This document shows, piece by piece, positions 1 through 6,300 of a stretch of DNA of 11,325 nt. Location of the stretch: contig JACMKY010000029.1 in NCBI GenBank assembly GCA_014379925.1, forward strand, positions 1 through 11,325, given 5' to 3'. The notes under the pieces were generated by a model. That model had not been told where the DNA came from, did no database searches, and was given only the letters and a program-made list of their open reading frames with translations. Positions within the stretch are counted from its first letter, which is position 1, and every line of letters begins with the position of its first letter. The position numbers were made by a program, and so were the translations under genes. This DNA is from Cytophagales bacterium. Lineage in GTDB: Bacteria; Bacteroidota; Bacteroidia; Cytophagales; ES-bin-26.

Positions 1-33
1 CAAAAATATAGAAGTAATTGATAATTGATGCAT

Positions 34-52
34 AATGTTAATAGTTAACATT
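34..52. repeat. Perfect inverted repeat, 8-bp arms, 3-nt loop
   Basis: AATGTTAA at 34-41 pairs perfectly with TTAACATT at 45-52 around a TAG loop. It is AT-only apart from one G/C pair. It could be an operator for a gene lying beyond the left edge or part of a transcription end. The sequence does not decide between these. Confidence 0.6.
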
Positions 53-112
53 GAAGTTATCATTCAGGTTTAGATTTATAGGTACTTCCATTGGTCATTG
101 CATTCCTGGTTA

Positions 113-133
113 GTCGGGATTGGCAATCCCGAC
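113..133. repeat. 21-nt palindrome (10-bp arms)
   Basis: GTCGGGATTG at 113-122 is followed by one G and then its exact reverse complement CAATCCCGAC at 124-133. It lies 116 bp past the stop of the minus-strand ABC gene and would form a strong hairpin in that transcript, but no T-run follows. A direct copy of the right arm, AATCCCGAC, recurs at 209-217, which hints at a repeated element rather than a simple terminator. Confidence 0.65.
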
Positions 134-248
134 TTTCCGAGTAGGTAAATTTGAATCCGACCATCGCTGCGACCAGCCAGGCGTAGTGAGGCGGTGAAGC
201 GAATTGAAAATCCCGACCAGCAGCCCAACGGCGCATGAATATCACGCC

Positions 249-1022
249 TTACTGATCAAGCACCTGGACGAATTGCGCCGCGGTGGCCAGGTGCTGGTGA
301 TTGCCGGTCAGTTCCGTAAATACCTTTTCGAGCGAATCGCCCCGCTGGGCGCGCAGCGTTTCGAAAGAGCCGTTGGCGACGATTTCGCCGCCGTTCAGAA
401 TCACAATGCGGTTGGAAATTTTTTCCACCACGTCCATCAGGTGCGAGCTGTAGAAAATCGTCTTCCCGGTGGCGGCCAGTTGCGCCAGCACTTCCTTCAC
501 CAGGATAACCGCGTTGGCATCCAGGCCCGAGAGGGGCTCGTCGAGAAAGAGCACATCGGGGTTGTGGATCAGCCCGGCAATGAGGAGCACTTTTTGCCGC
601 ATGCCTTTGGAGAAAGTGTGCATGCGGGTGTTTTGCTGGTCGCCTAAATCGAACAGCGACAGCAGTTGGCGGCTTTTCCCGGTGATTTTTTCCTCGTCCA
701 TCTGGTGGAGCTGGCCAACAAACCGCAAGTACTCCAGGGGCGTGAGGCTGTCGTACAAAGCCGCGTTTTCGGGCACGTAGCCGATCCGTTTTTTCACTTC
801 CAGCGGGTGCCGGCGAACGTCGTAGCCCAGCACCGTCACTTCTCCTTCAAAATCCGCCACCATGCCGATCAGGATCTTGATGGTCGTGGATTTCCCCGCC
901 CCGTTGGGACCGATGTAGCCGATGGTCTCGCCCGCGTACACGTCCAGGTTGATGTTTCTTAGTACGGGCGTACGGTAAACCTTGTACAGGTTACGAATCG
1001 TGATCAGGGGCGTCGGTTCCAT
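249..1022 (-). CDS. ABC transporter ATP-binding protein
   Basis: This is a 257-residue ATPase subunit of an ABC exporter, from the ABC-2/CcmA-like group often paired with a separate permease. All nucleotide-binding motifs are visible: Walker A GPNGAGKST (38-46), the GYVPEN segment where the Q-loop sits (81-86), signature FSKGMRQ (137-143), Walker B VLFLDEP (157-163), D-loop SGLD (165-168) and the switch histidine in SSH (194). It would act on the cytoplasmic face of the inner membrane. The ATG at 1022 is preferred. A GTG at 1040 would add six residues (MPAKRP) that are not family-like. It lies 62 bp downstream of the broken gmhA, whose frameshifted reading frame runs on to 991 and so overlaps this start. 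No permease gene is visible in the 248 bp downstream, so the partner and substrate are unknown. Confidence 0.93.
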   Translation of the reverse strand: MEPTPLITIRNLYKVYRTPVLRNINLDVYAGETIGYIGPNGAGKSTTIKILIGMVADFEGEVTVLGYDVRRHPLEVKKRIGYVPENAALYDSLTPLEYLRFVGQLHQMDEEKITGKSRQLLSLFDLGDQQNTRMHTFSKGMRQKVLLIAGLIHNPDVLFLDEPLSGLDANAVILVKEVLAQLAATGKTIFYSSHLMDVVEKISNRIVILNGGEIVANGSFETLRAQRGDSLEKVFTELTGNHQHLATAAQFVQVLDQ

Positions 1023-1084
1023 CGGGCGTTTGGCGGGCACTGTTCAAGGTTTCTTCGGAATCAAACCCGGCTTTCTTTCGCTTT

Positions 1085-1662
1085 TTAAGCGACCATCTTC
1101 TCCACCAATAGAATGAGGACGTGGATGACCTTGATGTGGATTTCCTGGATGCGGTCGGCGTAGCCAAAGTGCGGAAAGCTGGCCGGACAGGCCGACGTGG
1201 AAATCCGCGTTCCTTGCCCGTGAGCAGCACAACCCGCATGTTCTTTCGGCGGGCCGCTTCTACCGCGCGGATCACGTTGGCGGAATTGCCGCTGGTGCTC
1301 AGGCCCAACAGCACGTCGCCTGGTTGGCCCAGGCCCTCGATGAAGCGCGAGAAAATGAATTCGTAGCCGTAGTCGTTGCCCACGCAGGTCAGGTGGCTGG
1401 GGTCGGAAATGGCGATGGCCGGCAGGGACCGGCGGTCGTCGCGGTAGCGGCCGGAGAGTTCTTCGGCGAAGTGCATCGCGTCGCAGTGAGAACCGCCGTT
1501 GCCGCAGGAGATGATCTTGTGGCCGTGGCCAATGGCCGCCGCCATCAGCACCGCGGCCTGTTCCACGTGAAGAACGTGCTGGGGATCGGACAAGAAGGCG
1601 TCCAGCACGCGGGCGGCTTCGCGGAGTTCCTCCGCAACCATCGACGGATAATCCAAGGCCAT
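1085..1662 (-). pseudogene. gmhA: Sedoheptulose-7-phosphate isomerase, disrupted by a micro-inversion and frameshift
   Basis: GmhA converts sedoheptulose 7-phosphate to D-glycero-D-manno-heptose 7-phosphate, the first step toward ADP-heptose for surface glycans. Residues 1-150 match the SIS-fold family closely: SCGNGGSHCDAMHFAEEL (52-69, with Glu68 at the place of E. coli Glu65), VGNDYGYEFIFSR, STSGNSANVI and LLTGK. After Lys150 the frame goes wrong and would read unrelated residues to a stop at 991-993. The genuine C-terminus (HFGYADRIQEIHIKVIHVL... ending in MVA and TAA at 1085-1087) is intact in another frame. It contains the histidine matching the catalytic His180 of E. coli. Adding 7 nt to the 578 nt present gives 194 residues, the normal family length (192 in E. 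coli). The missing middle is inverted (1173-1213). The gene starts 7 nt after the upstream gene's stop, as in an operon. A sequencing or assembly error remains possible. Confidence 0.93.
1173..1213 (+). other. Inverted 41-bp segment of gmhA
   Basis: Read on the plus strand, 1173-1211 encodes GKLAGQADVEIRV, which is what GmhA should contain between LTGK and PHFGYADRIQ on the minus strand. The segment is bounded by a 4-bp inverted repeat, GGAA at 1173-1176 and TTCC at 1210-1213. Turning it back restores the junction into R-V-P-H-F-G-Y-A-D exactly at one end. At the other end about 7 nt are missing relative to the usual TGKDGGKLAG. This pattern fits a template-switch or microhomology inversion with a small deletion. 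Confidence 0.85.
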
Positions 1663-1669
1663 GGGGCCG

Positions 1670-2047
1670 CTATTTATCGGTTTCCGGCCGGTTTGCCAAA
1701 TCTTCCTTTTCGGACCAGCCGAACCGTTTCCAGAAGGGCAATGGTTTGGAAGTTAGCCCGCTTTCCGTGGTCGGGGCGTTCAGTTTGTCGTACATCTTGG
1801 CTTTCAGATCGGTGTTTTCCTTGGTCAACCGAACCACTTTCCGGTCCAGCGAGCGGGTTTCGGCGTAGTCGCCGATCACACCGATGGTGAGCAGACTGAG
1901 CAGGATCAGGGCCACCGCCTGCCAGAACGCCGGCACGCCTTCCGCCCCGAACATCTCCGCGAGGCTGACGTTGAAAAAGAGGATGCCGATGATGACCAGT
2001 GCCACCACCGCGTAGGTCGCGTAAAATAGCTTTTTGAGGGTATTCAT
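1670..2047 (-). CDS. Small two-TM membrane protein with cytosolic coiled coil
   Basis: This protein of 125 residues belongs to a family I do not recognise. It has two hydrophobic helices (about 7-27 and 41-61), then a charged helix with coiled-coil character (about 66-92, RSLDRKVVRLTKENTDLKAK), and a tail rich in charged residues and tryptophans. Two N-terminal helices followed by a cytosolic coil is the layout of LapA, an LPS-assembly regulator, but there is no clear sequence match, so this is only an analogy. Its stop (TAG) lies 7 nt before gmhA, so the two are probably cotranscribed. The ATG at 2047 is the only sensible start. It has no Shine-Dalgarno sequence, which is normal in Bacteroidota. 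Confidence 0.8.
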   Translation of the reverse strand: MNTLKKLFYATYAVVALVIIGILFFNVSLAEMFGAEGVPAFWQAVALILLSLLTIGVIGDYAETRSLDRKVVRLTKENTDLKAKMYDKLNAPTTESGLTSKPLPFWKRFGWSEKEDLANRPETDK

Positions 2048-2173
2048 GGTGTCAAGGTGTCTGAACCAGGATTTAAATGATTGGAAAATTGATTGGATTT
2101 GAGGTGGTTAGGGGATTGACGAGATAATAGACACGTAACTAAAATACTGCCCACTGGCAACAACCAACCCCTC

Positions 2174-2192
2174 TTGCTTACCTCACCCACTG
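2174..2192 (+). repeat. TTGCTTACC-N5-CACTG intergenic module, copy 1
   Basis: TTGCTTACC (2174-2182) and CACTG (2188-2192) are separated by 5 nt. The same two blocks at the same spacing occur at 9326-9344 in another spacer. Both copies run directly into AT-rich, 7-bp-periodic sequence. Confidence 0.45.
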
Positions 2193-2213
2193 ATTGATAA
2201 TGCTTCGCACTAC

Positions 2214-2227
2214 TTATGACTTATGAC
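2214..2227 (+). repeat. 7-bp tandem repeat (TTATGAC x2)
   Basis: Two exact copies of TTATGAC at 2214-2220 and 2221-2227, followed by TTG, which begins like a third degenerate copy. Similar 7-bp periodicity is seen at 16-29 and 9342-9362. Confidence 0.55.
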
Positions 2228-2381
2228 TTGTAATTGCTTACGCGGCCAGTGGGTTGTTTAGCATTCGCTGGCTCACGATGCGAGCTTGTTTACGTTTTTC
2301 TTTCCTTACGGTTCGCGGGTGCCGTTGTTGGTGCTGGGATTTTCCATCCCGGGCAAAACCCTCCCGGTGCCCGCCCGCTGC

Positions 2382-4052
2382 TCAGAAGGCCTGCTGCCGT
2401 TGCGGAATGTTGAGGCGCAGGGCAACGGACGTGAGGGCGCGGTTCTGGTCTTGGGTGTTTTCGGCGCTGTCGAGGCGACGCAACACCTGCTTGGCATCCA
2501 GGAAAAGGTTGTGTTTGAGTTGGAACGAGGCGGTAAAGTCCAGGAAAACGAGGGTATTTGCGGTGCCCTGCCCAATGCGGTTGCCGTATTCCTGTTGTCG
2601 CGTCGTGTAGGGAGTCAGCACGTTGCCGCCCCAGTTTTGCCCGGCGGGATCGGTGCCGTACCGGGCGTACACGGCCGTTCCGGTCAGTTGCAGCCGCCCG
2701 GTGGGCTGGTAGCGCAGGAGGCCCACTACCTCGCGGAAGTTGGCTCCCAGCGGGTGGGCCAGCGGCTGGCCGTAGTGCGCGTAATTGGTGTATTCCGAAA
2801 AGTGGGAGTAGGTATACGGCCGGGCCACGTTGTATTCCAGTTGGGCATCCAGGTTGGCGATGCCGGCCACGTCCACGTACTTGAGCCCGATCTGACCGGC
2901 CTGTTTGTTGGCCCACCAGCCGTTGCCCGCCCGCACCTCCTTCACCAGAAATTCGTCGAGCATCAGTTGGCCGTAGAGGGAAAAGTGGCGCAGGAAGTTC
3001 AATTTGAAGTCGGCGCCCAGCAGGGCGTTGTTGGAACTGCCGCTCTGCTGCTCGATGGAGCGGTAGAAGATGATCGGATTCAGGAAGTTGAGGTCGTAGC
3101 CGCCTTCGTCCGCTCCGTAGATGACGGCTTCGAAAAGCCCCACGTTCAGGTAGTCGGTCAGGTTGACGCTCAGGTGGTGAAAGGCCAGGTACTTCTGGGG
3201 AATCCGCTGGTTGGCGGCGGGGGTATTTTCGCCGTTCATCTGCGTGAACAGGTTGGTATACTGGAAACGCCACACCCGGGTTTGCAGTTTGAGGAACAGG
3301 TAGTTGTTGCTGTAATCCGACAAGATCATCGAGCGGTAGCCGTTGCCGATGAAGTTCTTGTCGTGGCCGAACTGCACGTGGATGTACTTGACGGGCGTGA
3401 AGGCCAGGTAGCCCCGCGCCGTGAGAAAGTCCACCCCGTTGCCGCTGCGGCCGTAGCGTTTCCAGAACCCCTCGTTGGGCACCACGTTGAAGGAGTCGGT
3501 GCGGGCGCGCACGTAGCCCGGAAACACGGCCTGGTTCTCGCCGATGAAAGTGTACAGGCCCAGTTTCCCCCCAATGGTGGTGCGCAGTTCCACTCCCCGC
3601 GTATTGATGTAAGTGCGAACGGAACTGTTGCTTTCGGTGCCCCCGCTCAGGTACAACACCGGATTTACGTGCAAGTCGAAGTCGGCTTGCTGGTAGTGAA
3701 ACAAATCGGACTTCTTCCGGTAGAATCGCTTGAACACCGGTTTCCGGCTCTCGTTGTCGGCGCTGTCGGCCCATTCCCAACTGTCGTTGCGCAGGTAGGT
3801 AAGGTTGAAACGGTCGGACCGGGACAAACGAATGCGCGCGGCGACGCTGTCGGTCAGTTGGACGATGGCTTGGCGGAGGTAGGGCTTGACGTGGCTGTGC
3901 AGGCCTTCGGCAAACCGCCCGTACCGGATCTCGTAGCGTTCCACCAGGTGATGGTAGTCCGGATTGAGGGGCGCGTACACGCTCTGGGCCCGAACGGACC
4001 GGCTTGCCAGCGTAAACAAAACCAGGTAGCCGACAAATCGTTTGATTTGCAT
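2382..4052 (-). CDS. Outer-membrane beta-barrel, capsule-assembly Wzi-like family
   Basis: This is a 556-residue exported protein. The start at 4052 gives a clean signal peptide: K4 and R5, a hydrophobic core at about 6-17, and a likely cleavage after VRA (20-22). An in-frame ATG at 4103 would bury the signal behind 17 polar residues and is rejected. The mature part has alternating polar and aromatic strands typical of a beta-barrel. Around 227-250 it shows FGHDKNFIGNGYRSMILSD, resembling the conserved segment of Bacteroidota capsule-assembly Wzi-type porins. Wzi-type proteins hold capsule or exopolysaccharide at the outer membrane; the exact role here is inferred. It is divergent from upp with 72 bp between the starts. 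Long open frames also cross this region in other frames, but only this one has a signal peptide and family motifs. Confidence 0.85.
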   Translation of the reverse strand: MQIKRFVGYLVLFTLASRSVRAQSVYAPLNPDYHHLVERYEIRYGRFAEGLHSHVKPYLRQAIVQLTDSVAARIRLSRSDRFNLTYLRNDSWEWADSADNESRKPVFKRFYRKKSDLFHYQQADFDLHVNPVLYLSGGTESNSSVRTYINTRGVELRTTIGGKLGLYTFIGENQAVFPGYVRARTDSFNVVPNEGFWKRYGRSGNGVDFLTARGYLAFTPVKYIHVQFGHDKNFIGNGYRSMILSDYSNNYLFLKLQTRVWRFQYTNLFTQMNGENTPAANQRIPQKYLAFHHLSVNLTDYLNVGLFEAVIYGADEGGYDLNFLNPIIFYRSIEQQSGSSNNALLGADFKLNFLRHFSLYGQLMLDEFLVKEVRAGNGWWANKQAGQIGLKYVDVAGIANLDAQLEYNVARPYTYSHFSEYTNYAHYGQPLAHPLGANFREVVGLLRYQPTGRLQLTGTAVYARYGTDPAGQNWGGNVLTPYTTRQQEYGNRIGQGTANTLVFLDFTASFQLKHNLFLDAKQVLRRLDSAENTQDQNRALTSVALRLNIPQRQQAF

Positions 4053-4124
4053 AAATTGGATGCGAAATGGGTTGGCAAGATAGCACATCCCCCCATCAGT
4101 CATTCACCCGTCCGGTAGCAACGC
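4053..4124. promoter_or_regulatory. Divergent promoter region between the Wzi-like gene and upp
   Basis: These 72 bp separate two divergent starts, so both promoters should lie here or overlap the gene ends. No good match to the Bacteroidota TTG/TAnnTTTG promoter was found; TATCTTG on the minus strand is a partial one. Neither gene has a Shine-Dalgarno sequence. Confidence 0.35.
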
Positions 4125-4772
4125 ATGTTTCTTTTCACCGAAAACTCTTCCGTGGCCAACCATTTTCTGGCGGAACTGCGCGACGTACGCGTTCAGAACG
4201 ACCGCCTGCGGTTTCGCCGGAACATGGAACGCTTGGGCGAACTGATGGCGTACGAGGTTTCCAAAACGATGGATTTCCGGCCCGCCGACGTGCCGACACC
4301 CCTGGGCACGGCCCGCACGAAACTGATGACGCAACCGCCCGTGCTGGCCACCATCCTGCGGGCGGGATTGCCGCTCTACCAGGGGTTCCTCAACGTGTTC
4401 GACTACGCCGAAAGCGCCTTCATCGGAGCCTACCGGGGGCCGCACCAAGCCGACGAATCCTTCGAGATCCAGATGGAATACGTGGCCGCGCCCGACCTGA
4501 ACGACAAAACGCTCATCCTCATCGATCCCATGCTGGCCACGGGAAAATCGCTGTTGAAGTCGTACCAGGCCCTGTTGAAACGCGGCCAGCCCGCCCGTAC
4601 GCACATCGTGGCGGCCATTGCCAGCCGCCAGGGGGTGGACTACCTGCGAGCGTCCCTGCCCGGCTGCCAACTGTGGATCGGGGACCTGGACGAAGAACTG
4701 AATGACAAGTTCTACATCGTTCCGGGCCTGGGCGACGCGGGTGACCTGGCTTTCGGTACCAAAACGCCTTGA
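4125..4772 (+). CDS. upp: Uracil phosphoribosyltransferase
   Basis: This 215-residue enzyme joins uracil and PRPP to make UMP in pyrimidine salvage in the cytoplasm. Family features are all present: ILRAGLPL (77-84), the PRPP-binding loop LILIDPMLATGKS (130-142) and the uracil-binding C-terminal segment YIVPGLGDAGDLAFGT (197-212). The length is about normal for the family (E. coli 208). The ATG at 4125 directly precedes family-like sequence and there is no Shine-Dalgarno. It is divergent from the Wzi-like gene. A small membrane-protein gene follows 16 bp after its stop, probably on the same transcript. Confidence 0.95.
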   Translation: MFLFTENSSVANHFLAELRDVRVQNDRLRFRRNMERLGELMAYEVSKTMDFRPADVPTPLGTARTKLMTQPPVLATILRAGLPLYQGFLNVFDYAESAFIGAYRGPHQADESFEIQMEYVAAPDLNDKTLILIDPMLATGKSLLKSYQALLKRGQPARTHIVAAIASRQGVDYLRASLPGCQLWIGDLDEELNDKFYIVPGLGDAGDLAFGTKTP

Positions 4773-4788
4773 TAATTAACAATTGCCC

Positions 4789-5226
4789 ATGCCTGTTTCG
4801 TTGGTCAAATATTTCACCGTCTACTTGCTGAGCACGCTGAAGTTCATCGGCGGCCCCGCCTCCGGGTTGGTGTTCGGGATGAACTGGCCGGAAACGGCGC
4901 TGCTCACCATCGCCGGGATGATGACCAGCGTGGTGGTTTTTTCGATGCTGGGAAAAAAAGCGAAACAGTGGATCAGCCATCGCTTCGGGAAGAAAGAGAA
5001 GTTATTCACCCGCGCCAATCGCCGGAAGGTGAACATCTGGCGAAAATACGGCCTGGCGGGAGTCGCCTTCCTGACGCCCGTCTTCCTGACCCCCATCGGG
5101 GGCACCCTGCTGGCCAGCTCCTTCGGCGAGTCCAAGGGACGGATCTGGGGGTACATGTTCGTCAGTGCCGTTTTCTGGGGAGTGGTGTTCTCGTTTGCGA
5201 TGACCCGCTTCGGCAAGTTCTGGTAA
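4789..5226 (+). CDS. Small multi-pass membrane protein
   Basis: This is a 145-residue integral membrane protein. Hydrophobic segments are at about 9-30, 35-55, 87-107 and 115-135. The loop at about 56-86 is strongly basic (GKKAKQWISHRFGKKEKLF, then RANRRK) and therefore probably cytosolic. The segment LTPVFLTPIGGTLLASSFG (about 94-112) has Pro and Gly inside a hydrophobic stretch. This recalls the re-entrant motif of DedA/SNARE-associated and small multidrug-export families, but the match is not strong enough to assign it. The ATG at 4789 is preferred; an upstream in-frame TTG at 4783 would only add Met-Pro. It follows upp by 16 bp, which suggests cotranscription without an obvious functional link. 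Confidence 0.8.
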   Translation: MPVSLVKYFTVYLLSTLKFIGGPASGLVFGMNWPETALLTIAGMMTSVVVFSMLGKKAKQWISHRFGKKEKLFTRANRRKVNIWRKYGLAGVAFLTPVFLTPIGGTLLASSFGESKGRIWGYMFVSAVFWGVVFSFAMTRFGKFW

Positions 5227-5601
5227 CTGGCCAGCGATTTCGGCGGGAACGTCCGAACCGCACAGGTCGTCAGAAATATTCCGTACGGAGCGTGGTTGCC
5301 GTCGGTGCCCCCACCATTTATCCAAGCCGCTTTCCATTTCGGTTTTCTCGGTACCGATTGTAAAACTGGCCCTTGTAAATATGATCCGATTTTCTAGTAT
5401 TGAACCGTCATCGGGCCAAGACAACCAACTATTCACCATATTGCCTTTGATTTAGCATCCGGTTTACGCCGGTTATGCCAAAATAAAATTCCGATCGCGC
5501 AACCGTGCAGCATTAAATAACGGAAAGACAGTATTTTATTCGCTGAATGCCGGGTATTGTTCACTGAATATTGTTTTCATTACCCAAAAAACGAATATTT
5601 A
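5227..5601. other. 375-bp intergenic spacer before the flotillin-type cluster
   Basis: No gene is supported. The spacer must hold the end of the upp transcript and the promoter of the five-gene cluster. A hairpin-prone part at about 5455-5479 has CCGGTT twice (5459-5464, 5469-5474) flanked by GCAT and ATGC. Just before the first gene there is a repeated CTGAA...TATTGTT pattern (TATTGTT at 5555-5561 and 5569-5575) in AT-rich DNA, which could be paired regulator sites. No convincing TTG/TAnnTTTG promoter is visible; TATTTTAT near 5532 is a weak -7 candidate. Confidence 0.4.
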
Positions 5602-6300
5602 ATGGCAGACGAAGCGCAAAGTTTGGGTAGGAAGCTGTACCGTTTTTTCGTGCGCGAAAAAGCGGAGCCCGTGGCCAGCCCGGCGACTATGCCCGCCGGG
5701 TCAGCGGTTCCGTCCACCGCGGGGGTGCCGCCGGAGGCCTTGGTGCCGAACGCCGCCGGAACCGGCGTAGTGGACAAGAAATTCGTGGATCACTTCGCGG
5801 GACTCTTGGAGAAAGCCAACCTGCCGGGGCCGGACTACTTCGAATACCTGCAGGCCCTGAAAAACATGGAGGGACTGGGTTTGGAAGAGGAAAAAAGGTT
5901 TCTGGCCGCCTTTGCCACTTTCAAGGCGATGGGTGGCAGCCCCGACCCGTCCTTGCTGGTCAATGCCGCAAATCAATACCTCACCCTGCTGAACGAAGAC
6001 AAAACCGGATTTCTGGCCGACGTCAACCAAGCCATTGACGGTAAGGTCAACACGCTGAAGAGCCAATTGCAGCGAGAGCAGGAAGCCATCAGGGAGGCCA
6101 CCGAAACCATTCTGGCGTGCAACGCCCGGATTGCAACCAGCAACGAGAACATTGCTAAAATAAACGGTCAGATTGTGGAACAGAGCGCTAAGATCAACCA
6201 CAACAAGACCAATTACGAGATCACGCACGCCAGCTTCGTGGATCAAATCGGGAATGACATCAAGAAAATCAAACATTATTTAGGAGGACAAAAACCATGA
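5602..6300 (+). CDS. Coiled-coil protein of unknown function, first gene of the flotillin-type cluster
   Basis: This 232-residue protein is not one I recognise. It has no signal peptide or TM helix. Residues 7-20 (SLGRKLYRFFVREK) form a basic amphipathic helix that could touch a membrane. A Pro/Ala/Val-rich linker (21-55) leads to a helical domain (57-140, with LPGPDYFEYLQALKNM at 74-89). The last 90 residues form a long coiled coil with a regular Asn/Ile pattern (NENIAKINGQIVEQSAKINH, 181-200). The ATG at 5602 is chosen because the frame upstream has only a TTG (5557) and unlike residues. Its stop overlaps the next gene's start in ATGA (6297-6300). This tight coupling to a PspA-like membrane protein suggests the two coils interact; that is inference. 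Confidence 0.8.
   Translation: MADEAQSLGRKLYRFFVREKAEPVASPATMPAGSAVPSTAGVPPEALVPNAAGTGVVDKKFVDHFAGLLEKANLPGPDYFEYLQALKNMEGLGLEEEKRFLAAFATFKAMGGSPDPSLLVNAANQYLTLLNEDKTGFLADVNQAIDGKVNTLKSQLQREQEAIREATETILACNARIATSNENIAKINGQIVEQSAKINHNKTNYEITHASFVDQIGNDIKKIKHYLGGQKP
6282..6287 (+). promoter_or_regulatory. Strong Shine-Dalgarno (AGGAGG) for the PspA-like gene
   Basis: AGGAGG at 6282-6287 lies 9 nt before the ATG at 6297, inside the end of the preceding gene. It is the only clear Shine-Dalgarno in the window, where the other starts have none, and it fixes the start of the downstream gene. It fits translation re-initiation at the ATGA overlap. Confidence 0.7.

Larger units (their letters stand above)
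1..248. other. AT-rich non-coding stretch downstream of the ABC ATPase gene
   Basis: No convincing gene is seen. The stretch holds a 7-bp tandem duplication (AATTGAT at 16-22 and 23-29), a perfect hairpin at 34-52 and a 21-nt palindrome at 113-133, with a further copy of its arm (AATCCCGAC) at 209-217. The minus-strand ABC gene ends at 249, so its transcript would run into these hairpins. Neither is followed by a clear T-run, so they are weak terminator candidates. A 61-codon minus-strand reading frame at 245-60 has no recognisable domain and probably follows repeat-like sequence. Confidence 0.5.
2150..2253. repeat. Distant 9-bp inverted repeat
   Basis: CCCACTGGC at 2150-2158 is the exact reverse complement of GCCAGTGGG at 2245-2253, with 86 bp between them. 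The enclosed part holds the 7-bp tandem repeat and both TTGCTTAC copies. It might be the ends of a small non-autonomous element, but no target-site duplication was found. Confidence 0.4.
2048..2381. other. 334-bp intergenic spacer with repeats
   Basis: This lies between the Wzi-like gene's stop (2382) and the start of the small membrane protein (2047), both on the minus strand, so it should hold a terminator and a promoter. No gene is seen. It contains a TTGCTTACC-N5-CACTG module (2174-2192), a second TTGCTTAC (2234-2241), a 7-bp tandem repeat TTATGAC (2214-2227) and a 9-bp inverted repeat (2150-2158 with 2245-2253). Possible terminator hairpins for the Wzi-like transcript, such as GGGAT/ATCCC at 2336-2350, lack a convincing T-run. 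I cannot point to a clear promoter. Confidence 0.5.

Noticed and set aside
60..245. 61-codon minus-strand frame next to the ABC gene
   Set aside because: No domain is recognised, it has unusual composition, and it spans the palindrome. It is better explained as repeat-like non-coding DNA.
1173..1213. Programmed phase-variable DNA inversion of gmhA
   Set aside because: The bounding repeats are only 4 bp, no recombinase is nearby, and reversal would still leave a frameshift because about 7 nt are missing. An accident or artefact is more likely.
991..1232. C-terminal residues of the gmhA reading frame beyond Lys150, and the overlapping small frame 1232-1044
   Set aside because: These residues do not match GmhA and result from the frameshift. 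The correct C-terminus is in a third frame ending at 1085.
2150..2253. Small insertion sequence bounded by the 9-bp inverted repeat
   Set aside because: There is no transposase, no target duplication and only 9 bp of repeat. It is kept as a plain inverted repeat.
2286..4118. 610-codon plus-strand and 598-codon minus-strand open frames across the Wzi-like gene
   Set aside because: Both lack domains and signal peptides. They arise because GC-rich coding DNA has few stops. The frame ending at 2382 has a signal peptide and family motifs.
5227..5601. Small gene or structured RNA in the spacer before the cluster
   Set aside because: No frame has a credible start and composition, and no known RNA fold could be recognised by eye.
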